Assembly (NCBI GenBank): GCA_028287785.1
Contig: JAQBOZ010000001.1
Span: forward strand, 62,001-126,000
DNA length: 64,000 nt
DNA from: Chlorobiota bacterium
GTDB lineage: Bacteria; Bacteroidota; Ignavibacteria; OLB7
Direction: 5' to 3'
Each line of letters begins with the position of its first letter. The first letter of the stretch is position 1. The notes beneath the pieces were generated by a model. The model searched no databases, was not told the DNA's origin, and was given only the letters and a program-made list of their open reading frames with translations. The translations under genes were made by a program, and so were the position numbers. Below, piece after piece: positions 18,101 to 26,152 of this stretch.

Positions 18101-20061
18101 ACCAGGACCGCGTCCTCGTCGCCACCGGACGCGCGCTGATAGGCATCGGTCGTGACCGGAAAATCGGAACAGTTGGTGTAGCCGGTCACGAAGACATCGC
18201 CGCAGGGGGAAAGGCGAATCCCCTCACCGGAGTTGCTGATGGACGTTGGTGAAAGATCGATGGAGCCGCCGAAGTATGTGGACCAGATAAGCCGCCCGCC
18301 GTTGCTCAACTTGGCGACGAACATATCGAAGAAGCCACGTTTCCGCGGTTGCGCCGCTCCCGGCGTGACGGGAAAATCCGCGCTTTCCGTATATCCGGTG
18401 ATGACGATATCGCCGTTGTTCTGATCGGCATCGATGCCATTTCCCACATCGTTAAGAACTCCGCCGAAATAGGTTCCCCAGATCGGCGTTCCGAGCGGAT
18501 CGAGCTTCAGCACAAAGACATCGCTTACCCCGGCACTCCCGGCAAAGCCCGGCTGCAGTGCCCCCGCCGTGATGATCGATGACCCGGCATGACCTATCAG
18601 GCCGGTCAGAATGATATTCCCGGCCGCATCGGTCGTCACATCCATTCCTGCGTCCGCGTCATAGGCATATGCCCACAGGCGCGAGCCCACCGCATCGAAC
18701 TTCACAACAAAAACCGAACGCGGGCTGGGGCCGGGCGTTGTCAGCGGGAAATCGTTGCTGACCGTCTCTCCCAGGAGAATAACATTTCCCCGCCCATCGA
18801 TCCTGACACTGCCCGCGAGATCACTACTGCTCCCGCCATAGTAGGTCGACCATTTCAGCAGTCCTCCCGGCGTCATCGTCGCGATATACATATCCCCCTG
18901 TACACCGGGCGCCGGTTGCGATTGAAACGTGTTGCCGGCCAGCGGAAAATCGTGGCTGTATGTTGTTCCGGCCAGGGCCAGGTTGCCGGCCACGTCGGAG
19001 GATATCGCGCTGATAAATTCACCATCCGATCCGCCGAGATACGTTCCCCAGATCTCCGTTCCGCCAGGGGAGAACTTGACCACAAACTCATCGGATGCCC
19101 CTCGCATGGTGGCCTGCATGCCGTTCAGCACCGGAAAATCCGTGCTGGCGGTAACCCCCATCATGTAGATATTCTTCTGCCCGTCCACCGCGATCCGGCA
19201 ACTCCAGTAGCTGCTGCTGGGGATATCCTCACCGCTCCCTCCGATATAGGTCGCCCACTGAAGCGTCGGGTCGATCACCAGCGCCCGTGTAGTATCGTAT
19301 CGCTCCACGGCGAACCTGATATCGCTCCCCTCCAGCCCCATCCGGCAGCCAACGCCCTCTCGATGCTCAATCCCATCTCCCTGATACGCCACCGGCACTC
19401 CCTCCTCCACGGTGCCCAGCGGGGTCGTCACCACAATCTTCTCCCCCACCTTCTTCATCCCCCCGGCGCCATCGTACCGTACATGAATCATCGATGGATC
19501 GCCGCCCGGACGGACGATGAAATCGTACTTCAGAGCGCCATCGCGCGTGTAGAACGCCAGGTCGATGTTCGGATAGATGTCGTGGTAGATGAGGCGACGA
19601 AAATTTCCGACGCCGGTGATCCCCTGGGGACAATGCGGCAGGTAATAGTTGTTGGTCAGTTCCGACGGATCGCCGCTCTCGATCCTCGCCTGCGGGTTGG
19701 CGCCGACGAGCGTCATATCCATCCGGTAGCTCTCGACGGTATCCTCGATTGCCGGCGAGCGAGCGAGCGATGGCCGCAAAGGCTCGCGATGCGCGCGCGC
19801 GGAGTCGATATGATGGACGTTGAAGACGTAGCTGACGCCATCGCGCCGGAAATAGAGTCGCACATTGCCGAGGCCGGCGGTGTAGAGGAGATCGGGACGA
19901 GGTGATCCCTTCGTATCGATGATCTGTCCCCGGTTCTCCGTAAAGCTCAGCCCGGCCGTGTACGATCTGCCAAGCGAATCGCTGCTCTCCTGGCCGCGGG
20001 CGGAGCCCAGGATAAGGAGAAAGCTCAGAACGAGAAGCAGACCTGTACGCAGTGAAGGCAT
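15130..20061 (-). CDS. T9SS cargo: FxENRGQ/SBBP propeller protein with Ig-like repeats and cohesin-like domain
   Basis: 1643 residues from the ATG at 20061, where the signal peptide MPSLRTGLLLVLSFLLILGSARGQ begins; the open frame continues upstream to 20289 without support. Residues about 35-270 form the FTENRGQ domain common at the N-terminus of SBBP proteins. Residues about 275-770 are SBBP propeller repeats (W.TYxGGS.xD....I..D..GN....G.T.S.DFP). They are followed by about seven Ig-like repeats of a second kind (LCPGDTIELDAGAGYxSYxW ... GxYxVxVxDxxGC) interleaved with PKD-like repeats. A cohesin-like module lies at about 1400-1540 and a T9SS sorting domain ends the protein (GVRPNPVSGMGEVEYEI, VNLIDALGRRVAVLVDG, SGLYFATL). 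It is the first gene of the leftward surface locus, divergent from fni. A close relative is at 30241-35772. Confidence 0.88.
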   Translation of the reverse strand: MPSLRTGLLLVLSFLLILGSARGQESSDSLGRSYTAGLSFTENRGQIIDTKGSPRPDLLYTAGLGNVRLYFRRDGVSYVFNVHHIDSARAHREPLRPSLARSPAIEDTVESYRMDMTLVGANPQARIESGDPSELTNNYYLPHCPQGITGVGNFRRLIYHDIYPNIDLAFYTRDGALKYDFIVRPGGDPSMIHVRYDGAGGMKKVGEKIVVTTPLGTVEEGVPVAYQGDGIEHREGVGCRMGLEGSDIRFAVERYDTTRALVIDPTLQWATYIGGSGEDIPSSSYWSCRIAVDGQKNIYMMGVTASTDFPVLNGMQATMRGASDEFVVKFSPGGTEIWGTYLGGSDGEFISAISSDVAGNLALAGTTYSHDFPLAGNTFQSQPAPGVQGDMYIATMTPGGLLKWSTYYGGSSSDLAGSVRIDGRGNVILLGETVSNDFPLTTPGPSPRSVFVVKFDAVGSRLWAYAYDADAGMDVTTDAAGNIILTGLIGHAGSSIITAGALQPGFAGSAGVSDVFVLKLDPLGTPIWGTYFGGVLNDVGNGIDADQNNGDIVITGYTESADFPVTPGAAQPRKRGFFDMFVAKLSNGGRLIWSTYFGGSIDLSPTSISNSGEGIRLSPCGDVFVTGYTNCSDFPVTTDAYQRASGGDEDAVLVKFNPRGQLVWSTYLGGESSDRSHAVALDSAEGVAIAGITFSRRFPTTPGALKPNYLGGYSDGFLARFYVGIDVPITPVGPLAICEGGSITLSAPAGYFSYKWSPGGETTQNLVVKKAGIYSLVVKDNDGCPGISNAVTVKVNARPALKIANTGPLNFCVGDSVLLSIAGAGLVSYRWSAPLADTTSRVWVKATGDYSVTVKDVNGCFWDFGPVHVQVNPAPPVPVFSFGDTLWVCTDSSAVLDIGTGTGYRNYRWFDSTGHLIDSTRLIRVKQSGTYSVTVSNVFGCSVSRSVAVAHYPPVNPLLQVHGPFSFCAGDSVLLDVGGGSFAGYQWSDTRTTPSIAVREPGRYFVTVTDANGCIGMTDTVTVTVHPVPVATITGPFFVCTGVVAHYTVPHHDSLRYHWTCLGNGTISGANDSSGVTVAWGNTGQGSLQVSVVDTVSGCSASQTTNINVGTTLKPEIGGPRTFCAGDTIELDAGAGYQSYLWIGGEQTQTIRVFKAGRYGVMVRDIGGCSGSSDTIDVTTTAPRSPVISGPAKVCINSTATYATDEIAGDDYTWSVSGGAITSGAGTHQVDIRWGAGSSGTIGLVERSSAGGCAGVAPDRSVGIGTALEPVITPSGSLVLCPGDTIELDAGAGYASYQWLSGEQTRVIRVADSGIYRVRVSDAGGCSGSSSDLRVERRVPSPVTIAPAGPIQLTDGDSVDLDAGAGYIAYDWGGGRVARHLIVRASGRYAVSVVDSGGCRGSAAVDVVIAPRTGYRGQVVVALGSVEAMPGQRVLLPMTVVSSDNLPQSPAMRGYQARLRFNRSLLLPVGSTPMGVIDGEDRLVTIDGVIPGGVTSGKLADVEFMAALGDTVATVVRLEGFVIGGGDSVVTAVMINGEFHLLGVCPAGGNRLITVNGSVGLKGVRPNPVSGMGEVEYEIVEDGRTEVNLIDALGRRVAVLVDGDISPGAYSVPFSTAGLSSGLYFATLRTRTARLCVAFRITH

Positions 20062-20223
20062 AATGACTCTCGCGAGGAATGAAATGAAGCAGTGTAAGCG
20101 GCTGAAAGATACGGATATGTCGTGCATCCCGAACCTCTGCACCTGGGAGACGCATGGCACGGACGAATGATCACCGTGGATATTCGGCCGGAGAATGTAT
20201 CTTTTCCGCTTCACACGGGGATC

Positions 20224-21309
20224 ATGATGATAAACGACTCGCACGATGAAGCGGAGGGACGGCGAACCTCCAGCAGGAAGAAGGATCATGTGGATTTATG
20301 CGTCGGAAGCGATGTGACATTCCGAACGAAGCGGACCGGGCTGGAACGCTTCGAGCTGGTACATAACGCGCTCCCGGAGCTCGATTTCGATGAGGTCGAT
20401 CCCAGCATTCAGTTCCTTGGAAAGCACTGCTCCATGCCGCTGCTGGTCAGCTCGATGACCGGCGGGTACGAGGAAGCGGAGCGGATCAACCGCGAGCTTG
20501 GCGAGGTATGCGAGAGCCTCGGCATGCCGATGGGCGTCGGCTCGCAGCGCCAGGCGATGGAGGATACGCGATATCTCGAAAGCTTTCGCGCGGCCCGTCG
20601 CGCCGCCCCGTCGATTCCGATCTTCGGGAACATCGGCGGCGCGGAGGTGGCGCGGCATCCCGATATCGGCGCCATCCGGCGGCTGGGAGATATGATCGAG
20701 GCCGATGCCTTTGCCATCCATCTCAACCCTCTTCAGGAGCTTATGCAGCCCGAGGGAAACCCGAGCTTCCGGGGCGTGCTGGCCGGCATCGAGCGGCTGG
20801 TCCGGGAGCTGGAGATCCCGCTGATCGTCAAGGAGGTCGGCGCCGGACTCTCCGCCGATGTGGTGCGGCGCCTTCTCGATGCCGGCATCCGCTACATCGA
20901 CGTGGCCGGCGCGGGGGGCACAAGCTGGTCCGGTGTCGAGCTGCTCCGTCGCGGCCCGAATGCCGACGACGAGATGTTCTGGGACTGGGGAATCCCCACG
21001 GCCGACGCGATTATCGGTGCCGCGCCGCTCTGCGGGGACGCCGGGGCAACGCTTATCGCCTCGGGCGGGATCGGCGGCCCGCGCGATATCGCGATCTCGA
21101 TCGCCCTCGGGGCGCATCTGGCCGGCTCCGCCCGCATCCTCCTCCGCACTCTTCTGGACGAGGGGCAGACCGCGCTCTCGGATCTTCTGACCGGATGGCG
21201 GCGGCAGCTTCGCGGAATGATGTTCCTCTGCGGCGCGCGCGTGGTGGAGGATCTCCGGCACGCGAAACTTCATCTCCGGGAAGTACATGAAACCCGTGGG
21301 GCCGAATAG
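20224..21309 (+). CDS. fni: Type 2 isopentenyl-diphosphate delta-isomerase (FMN-dependent)
   Basis: 361 residues from the ATG at 20224 (GGGG about five bases upstream). This start places the diagnostic RKKDHVDLC motif near residue 17, as in the family; in-frame codons back to 20122 give an implausible extension. The enzyme interconverts IPP and DMAPP using reduced FMN in the cytosol. Recognisable elements are SSMTGG, GVGSQR, GNIGG, the catalytic LNPLQE segment (here HLNPLQE), VKEVGAG, AGAGGTSW and the C-terminal phosphate-binding SGGIGGPRDI. The length is normal for the family. The neighbour downstream is a polyprenyl diphosphate synthase, giving a short isoprenoid gene pair about 107 bp apart. 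The 162-bp gap to the divergent surface-protein gene must hold promoters in both directions; I could not assign them with confidence. Confidence 0.97.
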   Translation: MMINDSHDEAEGRRTSSRKKDHVDLCVGSDVTFRTKRTGLERFELVHNALPELDFDEVDPSIQFLGKHCSMPLLVSSMTGGYEEAERINRELGEVCESLGMPMGVGSQRQAMEDTRYLESFRAARRAAPSIPIFGNIGGAEVARHPDIGAIRRLGDMIEADAFAIHLNPLQELMQPEGNPSFRGVLAGIERLVRELEIPLIVKEVGAGLSADVVRRLLDAGIRYIDVAGAGGTSWSGVELLRRGPNADDEMFWDWGIPTADAIIGAAPLCGDAGATLIASGGIGGPRDIAISIALGAHLAGSARILLRTLLDEGQTALSDLLTGWRRQLRGMMFLCGARVVEDLRHAKLHLREVHETRGAE

Positions 21310-21416
21310 GCCGGGGAACGCGAATCGGTGAACGGCCGGCATCCCATCCGAAGCCGGCAACGGGACCGGCAACCGCGTGGCAATCACAGCCCGCGCGGCA
21401 TTTTGATATACGATCT

Positions 21417-22397
21417 ATGGATTTCAAACAGCATTATCTCTCCTGTAAATCCCTCGTCGATGAACGGCTGCGCGCGGTCGTTGGCCCGCGGGAACCATCA
21501 TCCCTCTACGAGCCGACGCAATATATTCTGAGCGGTGGCGGCAAGCGGATCAGGGCGGTTCTGGTCATGCTGGCGGCCGAGGCGGTTGGAGGAACCGGTA
21601 TCGGGGCGCTCGCCGCCGGCGTCGGCATCGAGATGCTCCACAACTTCACGCTGGTGCATGACGATATCATGGATCGCGCCGCCACCCGTCGCGGCCGGCA
21701 GACCGTCCACACCCGATGGGATGAGGGAACGGCGATCCTGGTGGGGGATGTGATGATCGGGCTGGCGCAATCGACGCTGCTGGAGAACCCGCCGAAGCGA
21801 TGCGTGGAGGTGGTCCGCGCCTTTACGCACGGCATCATCGATGTCTGCGAGGGGCAGGCGCTGGACCGCGAGTTCGAGACCAGGAACGATGTGACGATCG
21901 ATGATTATCTTCACATGATCGCGATGAAGACCGGGCGGCTGGTGGAAACCGCGGCCGAGGTTGGAGGGCTTGTGGGGGATGGCACGCCGGAGCAGATCGA
22001 TGGGCTTCGCGCGTATGCCCGGCATATCGGACAGGCGTTTCAGATTCAGGACGATCTGCTGGATATCACGGCCGACGAGGCGGAGCTGGGGAAGCGGATC
22101 GGCGGCGATATCATCGAGGGAAAGAAAACCTATCTGCTGGTCCGCGCGCTGGAACAGACCACCGACGGCGATGACCGGAGGATGCTGGACCAGATGCTGG
22201 CAAAGAAGGGGCTCGCCGAGGAGATGATCCCGGTGATGCGTGATTTTTATGATCGTCGCGGCATCCTCGACAGCGCGCGACGGGATGTCCGGCTCTATAT
22301 CGAACGCGCGGAAGCGGACCTCCAGGTTCTCCCGGAGACGAAGGCCAGAGAGATGCTGATCTGGTTCGCCCAGATGATCATGAGCAGAAAGGGATAA
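21417..22397 (+). CDS. Polyprenyl (trans-isoprenyl) diphosphate synthase
   Basis: 326 residues. It condenses IPP with allylic diphosphates to make linear prenyl diphosphates for quinones, carotenoids or undecaprenyl precursors. The first Asp-rich motif is LVHDDIMD (about 80-87) and the second is QDDLLD (about 210-215). GGGKRIRAVLVML near residue 40 supplies the IPP-binding Lys/Arg, and GDVMIG and AMKTGRLVE are typical of the family. After the first DD the spacing is DDIMD with no insertion, as in medium- or long-chain enzymes; the chain length cannot be decided from the sequence. It lies downstream of fni on the same strand. Only a weak ribosome-binding site is visible at the ATG. Confidence 0.95.
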   Translation: MDFKQHYLSCKSLVDERLRAVVGPREPSSLYEPTQYILSGGGKRIRAVLVMLAAEAVGGTGIGALAAGVGIEMLHNFTLVHDDIMDRAATRRGRQTVHTRWDEGTAILVGDVMIGLAQSTLLENPPKRCVEVVRAFTHGIIDVCEGQALDREFETRNDVTIDDYLHMIAMKTGRLVETAAEVGGLVGDGTPEQIDGLRAYARHIGQAFQIQDDLLDITADEAELGKRIGGDIIEGKKTYLLVRALEQTTDGDDRRMLDQMLAKKGLAEEMIPVMRDFYDRRGILDSARRDVRLYIERAEADLQVLPETKAREMLIWFAQMIMSRKG

Positions 22398-22468
22398 ACG
22401 GCCCAGCACACGCGCGCCAACTGCATCGGGAAGATGTCGGGAAACTTCAGAACCCCTGATTGGATGTC

Positions 22469-22738
22469 ATGATCGTAACCACGGTAAGGATTCGGAATCG
22501 CGCGGGGCTTCATACCCGTCCCGCCGCGACCATCGTCAAGAAGGCATCGAAGTACAAGAGCGATTTCGCGATCGTCAAGGATGGCTTTCGGATCAACGGC
22601 AAAAGCATCATCGGCGTGATGACGCTGGCGGCGGAGCAGGGCTCCGAGCTTACGCTTGAGTTCAACGGCACCGATGAGGCGGACGCCGCGGCGGACATCG
22701 GGGAGTATTTCGAGCGGGGATTCGACGAGGAGTTCTGA
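22469..22738 (+). CDS. ptsH: Phosphocarrier protein HPr
   Basis: 89 residues from the ATG at 22469; a TTG three codons earlier (22460) is the only in-frame alternative. HPr relays phosphate from enzyme I to PTS permeases or, in organisms with HprK, serves as a regulatory phosphoprotein. The active-site His lies in AGLHTRPA (about residue 15). The regulatory-site Ser is present in NGKSIIGVMTLA, and the rest of the fold (GSELTLEFNGTDEADA) is intact. No PTS permease or enzyme I gene is nearby, which fits the regulatory PTS style common outside enteric bacteria, though that is inference. The gene is followed by a terminator-like hairpin (22754-22796). Confidence 0.94.
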   Translation: MIVTTVRIRNRAGLHTRPAATIVKKASKYKSDFAIVKDGFRINGKSIIGVMTLAAEQGSELTLEFNGTDEADAAADIGEYFERGFDEEF

Positions 22739-22753
22739 GCTGAATGAGAAGAG

Positions 22754-22796
22754 AACGGCGGACGCGATCCGGTATCATCGGAGGGCGCCCGCCGTT
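22754..22796 (+). terminator. Terminator-like hairpin after ptsH
   Basis: The inverted repeat AACGGCGGACGC / GCGCCCGCCGTT has 11 of 12 pairs and a 19-base loop, and is followed by TTCATT. It lies between convergent genes and could serve both. Confidence 0.6.
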
Positions 22797-22825
22797 TCAT
22801 TATCAGCATGGAACGACCGGGGAGA

Positions 22826-23086
22826 TCACATCCCCATTTTCACGGCCACCGTGCAGTCGCCGGTATCGATGTTGATCGTCCGCGACGCGCGGTCCACCTC
22901 CATCGACTTCACCGTTGCCGGGATGATATCCTTTGTCTCGGGATTCTCCGTGAAATCCATCAGCACCAGCCAGTCCTGCTCGGTAAGCACAACCTCCGCG
23001 ACGTTCCCCTCCCGCATGATCGGATAAAACTGCAGGACGCGCTCCAGGAGCCCGAGCCCCTGCTTCATATGTAATGTCGGTTCCAT
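22826..23086 (-). CDS. Small conserved-looking hypothetical protein
   Basis: 86 residues from the ATG at 23086. The frame stays open up to 23233, but the additional residues overlap repeat DNA at 23188. I do not recognise the family. The sequence begins MEPTLHMKQGLGLLERV, contains a run of acidic and hydrophobic residues (VVLTEQDWLVLMDFTENP) and ends in beta-like alternation (RTINIDTGDCTVAVKMGM). There is no signal peptide or membrane segment, so it is probably cytosolic. It is convergent with ptsH and shares the intergenic hairpin. The balanced composition and absence of low complexity argue for a real gene, but the start is uncertain because no clear Shine-Dalgarno is visible. Confidence 0.6.
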   Translation of the reverse strand: MEPTLHMKQGLGLLERVLQFYPIMREGNVAEVVLTEQDWLVLMDFTENPETKDIIPATVKSMEVDRASRTINIDTGDCTVAVKMGM

Positions 23087-23187
23087 AGCGATGATTCGGA
23101 TGATTCGATGTGAAGCGCCCTCTGGCGCATGACGCAATCCCGAAGTTACGGCGACGGGGACGATCGGCCCAATCATCGGGATGTCTG

Positions 23188-23449
23188 GTAGTGACTCAGT
23201 TTGAATCCACTCTTCCGTCTGCTGAACAATCATCGATTGGCGATCCCCTCTTCTCTCTTCAAGCTCCGTCAGGAGCGCGCCGGTTGTAGCAATAATGCTC
23301 CCATCTCCCGCTCAAGCTCCATCGGAGCGAACCATCCCCGTATCCGTGCCGAATGGTACGCTCCGATGGAGCTTGGAATCATGGGGGCATGGCGATGCTA
23401 CAACCGGTACGCCCCGATGGGGCTGGAAGGACAGATGTCGAATGCCCTC
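23188..23449 (-). repeat. Dispersed hairpin repeat family 1, copy A (one end lost)
   Basis: The copy starts with GTAGTGACTCAG at 23188 and is homologous, in inverted orientation, to copies at 26738-27026 and 61701-61999. Nested inverted repeats would fold it into a long hairpin. CCGGTTGTAGCA (23280-23291) pairs with TGCTACAACCGG (23396-23407), and a 22-bp inner arm (23314-23335) pairs with 23353-23374 at 21 of 22 positions. Similarity to the other copies stops at about 23449, after GAATGCCCTC, where a remnant coding sequence begins, so the second terminal inverted repeat is missing. Confidence 0.85.
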
Positions 23450-23713
23450 GTCACCATCTCCATCAAGGGGACGACATTTACCGCCGTGACTGCCGCTGAC
23501 GGAACCTGGAAAATCACCGGGCTGCCGCAGGGAACATATACGCTGACCGCCACCAGGACGGGCTATTTCACCTATACCGATCGCGCGTTCCGGTTCGTGG
23601 GCCACGGCGATGATCACTACCCCACCGACAAGTCATATATCTTTTTCAAGTATCGCGCAGTTCGGACCCGCCCCGTCGGAATGGATCATATCCGCCGCCG
23701 GGCGGCTTCGTGA
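23450..23713 (+). pseudogene. Remnant of a carboxypeptidase-like regulatory (Ig-like) domain
   Basis: This stretch encodes an intact slice of a CarboxypepD_reg-like beta-sandwich (VTISIKGTTFTAVTAADG, TWKITGLPQGTYTLTATR, GYFTYTDRAFRF) but has no start of its own. Its frame runs back into the dispersed repeat to 23201. Such domains normally occur as repeats in large secreted Bacteroidota proteins, so this is most likely the 3' remnant of a longer gene whose 5' part was lost when the repeat arrived or recombined. Translation through the repeat would give a chimeric 170-residue product, which I regard as unlikely to be functional. Confidence 0.55.
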
Positions 23714-24404
23714 GGCAGGGTAAATACTATCGATTCCTGCGAATTCTTTTTTTCGCTCTCATTGCCGCGACATTCAAACCACTATCCGGTCTTAACCACA
23801 CGCCGATCGAAGAGATATTCCGCTGTTCGAAATAATCCGGGCGATCCCGGCGGCCCTGGAAAGGACTTCCGGCAGCAACACGAATGCAATCGAATGAACG
23901 CGATGATAATTCCATACGATGGTCGCGGACACGATAACGATATTGTGCCGTAACGAGAGTGAACAAAAGGCACCGTAATCTGCCCCGCGAGGAATTCTGC
24001 TGCCTCGCGGGGTGGTTGCGTTTATCGATATGGCATTTTTTTCATGGCGCGACAGTCGCGGGCATTATCCGTGATGTCGAGCCGGATTTTCCCATTTCCC
24101 CCGGCACCATGTCATCCATCACGATTTATTTATTCAACCGATAATTCACGGGAACGTTCCCGCGGCGGCCTGATGTTAATTATCCTGATAATCCGAACCA
24201 GCGGTTGCTCATGGCTTCGTGCCGTAACGAGAGTGAACCTACGGCACCGATTGCGCCCCGTGTTGATCGCCAGTGGCAACCAGCATGGGGTTGCGTCGTT
24301 GCGGTGTTCGGAACGTTGCCATGCCGGACCGCAGCCGGAACCCCACCGTGTCGTATCTTCGCCCTTTCTTCAAACGAACGAACATCAACTTCAGCACTCG
24401 TATC
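23714..24404. other. Non-coding stretch with a small repeated hairpin
   Basis: I see no credible gene in these 691 bp. A 20-bp sequence, GTGCCGTAACGAGAGTGAAC, occurs twice in direct orientation (23945-23964 and 24219-24238). Each copy starts a small hairpin; the second is GTGCCGTA, a 13-base loop, then TACGGCAC. Base composition is locally more AT-rich than the genes around it. The promoter of the carboxyltransferase gene presumably lies at its right end. Confidence 0.55.
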
Positions 24405-26063
24405 ATGCGCATCGGATCAGAGATTCAGGGCACACCGGCCTATCAGAAGAACTACGACGCCAACATCGCGCTGCTCGGCTCAATCGAGGAGGTTTCGGCC
24501 GGGACACGTGCCGGCGGCGGCGCGAAGGCCACCGAGCGGCTTCACGCAAAGGGGAAGCTGACCGCCCGCGAGCGGATCGATCTGCTGATCGATCCGGGAA
24601 CGTACTTCCTGGAAATCGGGCTGCTGACGGCGCACGGTTTCTACAGGGATCAGGGGGGCGCTCCCTCGGCCGGCGTGGTGGCGGGGGTGGGAATCGTGGA
24701 GGGGCGCGAGTGCATGATCGTCGCCAACGATGCCACGGTAAAGGCCGGAGCATGGTTTCCGCTCACCGCGAAGAAGAACATGCGCGCGCAGGAGATCGCC
24801 ATCGAGAACCGGCTGCCGACGATCTACCTGGTGGATTCCGCCGGTGTCTTCCTGCCGATGCAGGATGAGATCTTTCCGGACAAGGAGCATTTCGGCCGGC
24901 AGTTCCGCAACAACGCCATCATGAGCAGCATGGGCATCCCGCAGATCGCGTGCATCATGGGCCCGTGCGTCGCCGGCGGGGCATATCTGCCGATCATGTC
25001 GGACGAGGCGTTGATCGTGGAGGGGAACGGCTCCCTCTTTCTGGCCGGGCCGGCTCTGGTGGAGGCTGCGATCGGCGAACGGGCCGATATCGAGGCTCTC
25101 GGCGGCGCCAGCATGCACTGCTCGATCAGCGGCGTCACCGACTACCGGCCCAAGGACGACCGGGAGGCAATCGGGATGATCCGCTCGCTCGTCTCGAAGT
25201 TCGGCCCGGAGCTTGGGCAGCGGAAGCTCTTCGACCGGATCGAACCGCGTCCGCCGGCGTTCCCCGGGGATGAACTCTTCGGCACCATCGCGCACGATCG
25301 CGCGCGCCCCTACGATTCATACCAGACCATCGCCCGCCTTATCGACGGCTCCGAGCTTGACGAGTACAAGGCCGATTATGGCAGGACGATCATCTGCGGC
25401 TATGCCCGCGTCGATGGCTGGTCGGTCGGGATCGTGGCGAACAACCGCAACATCGTCCGCACGGCGCGCGGGGAGATGCAGGTCGGCGGCGTGATCTACT
25501 CGGAATCCGCCGACAAGGCCGCCCGCTTCATCATGAACTGCAACCAGCGCCATATCCCCCTCATCTTCCTCCAGGATGTCACCGGCTTCATGGTGGGAAC
25601 GCGCGCGGAGCAGGGGGGCATCATCAAGGATGGCGCCAAGATGGTCAACGCCGTCAGCAACTCGACAGTGCCGAAGTTCACCTTCATCATCGGCAACAGC
25701 TACGGCGCCGGCAACTACGCGATGTGCGGCAAGGCGTACGATCCCCGGCTGATCTATGCGTGGCCGAGCGCCAACATCGCCGTGATGGGAGGAGCGCAGG
25801 CGTCGAAAACGCTCCTGACCATCAAGCTGGCGCAGCTTGAGAAGACCGGGCAGACGATCGGCGAGGAGGAGCAGAAGGCGATGCTGAAGGAGATTCAGGA
25901 CCGCTACGACGAGCAGACGAACCCGCTCTACGCCGCCGCGCGGCTCTGGGTGGACGGCATTATCGATCCCCGCGAGACCAGGAATATCATATCGCGCGGG
26001 CTGGCGATGGCAAGCCATAACCACGAGATCCCGAAGTTCAACCCCGGGATTCTTCAGGTGTGA
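24405..26063 (+). CDS. Acyl-CoA carboxylase, carboxyltransferase (beta) subunit
   Basis: 552 residues from the ATG at 24405; the frame is open back to 24273 without support. The subunit transfers a carboxyl group from carboxybiotin to an acyl-CoA. Both crotonase-like halves are present. The N-half has KATERLHAKGKLTARERIDLL, DPGTYFLEIG, GPCVAGGAYLPIMSDEA and the acyl-CoA-site segment SLFLAGPALVEAAIGE. The C-half has LQDVTGFMVGTRAEQGGIIKDGAKM, IGNSYGAGNYAMCGKAYDPR and VMGGAQAS. The pattern is closest to methylcrotonyl-CoA and related branched acyl-CoA carboxylases rather than to acetyl-CoA carboxylase AccD, but the substrate cannot be fixed by eye. No biotin carboxylase or biotin carrier gene is adjacent, so the partner subunit must be encoded elsewhere. 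Confidence 0.93.
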   Translation: MRIGSEIQGTPAYQKNYDANIALLGSIEEVSAGTRAGGGAKATERLHAKGKLTARERIDLLIDPGTYFLEIGLLTAHGFYRDQGGAPSAGVVAGVGIVEGRECMIVANDATVKAGAWFPLTAKKNMRAQEIAIENRLPTIYLVDSAGVFLPMQDEIFPDKEHFGRQFRNNAIMSSMGIPQIACIMGPCVAGGAYLPIMSDEALIVEGNGSLFLAGPALVEAAIGERADIEALGGASMHCSISGVTDYRPKDDREAIGMIRSLVSKFGPELGQRKLFDRIEPRPPAFPGDELFGTIAHDRARPYDSYQTIARLIDGSELDEYKADYGRTIICGYARVDGWSVGIVANNRNIVRTARGEMQVGGVIYSESADKAARFIMNCNQRHIPLIFLQDVTGFMVGTRAEQGGIIKDGAKMVNAVSNSTVPKFTFIIGNSYGAGNYAMCGKAYDPRLIYAWPSANIAVMGGAQASKTLLTIKLAQLEKTGQTIGEEEQKAMLKEIQDRYDEQTNPLYAAARLWVDGIIDPRETRNIISRGLAMASHNHEIPKFNPGILQV

Positions 26064-26152
26064 CAGGCGATTGATCATGACCCGCCTGAAATCTCCTCCT
26101 CCGGGAACTTCAGGCGGGAGATCACCACCACTGGAAATGTTGCCGAGCGAAT

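Noticed and set aside
20191-20210. TATCTTTTC upstream of fni as a promoter
   Set aside because: It is one base off TAnnTTTG, but no TTG lies at the expected -33 distance.
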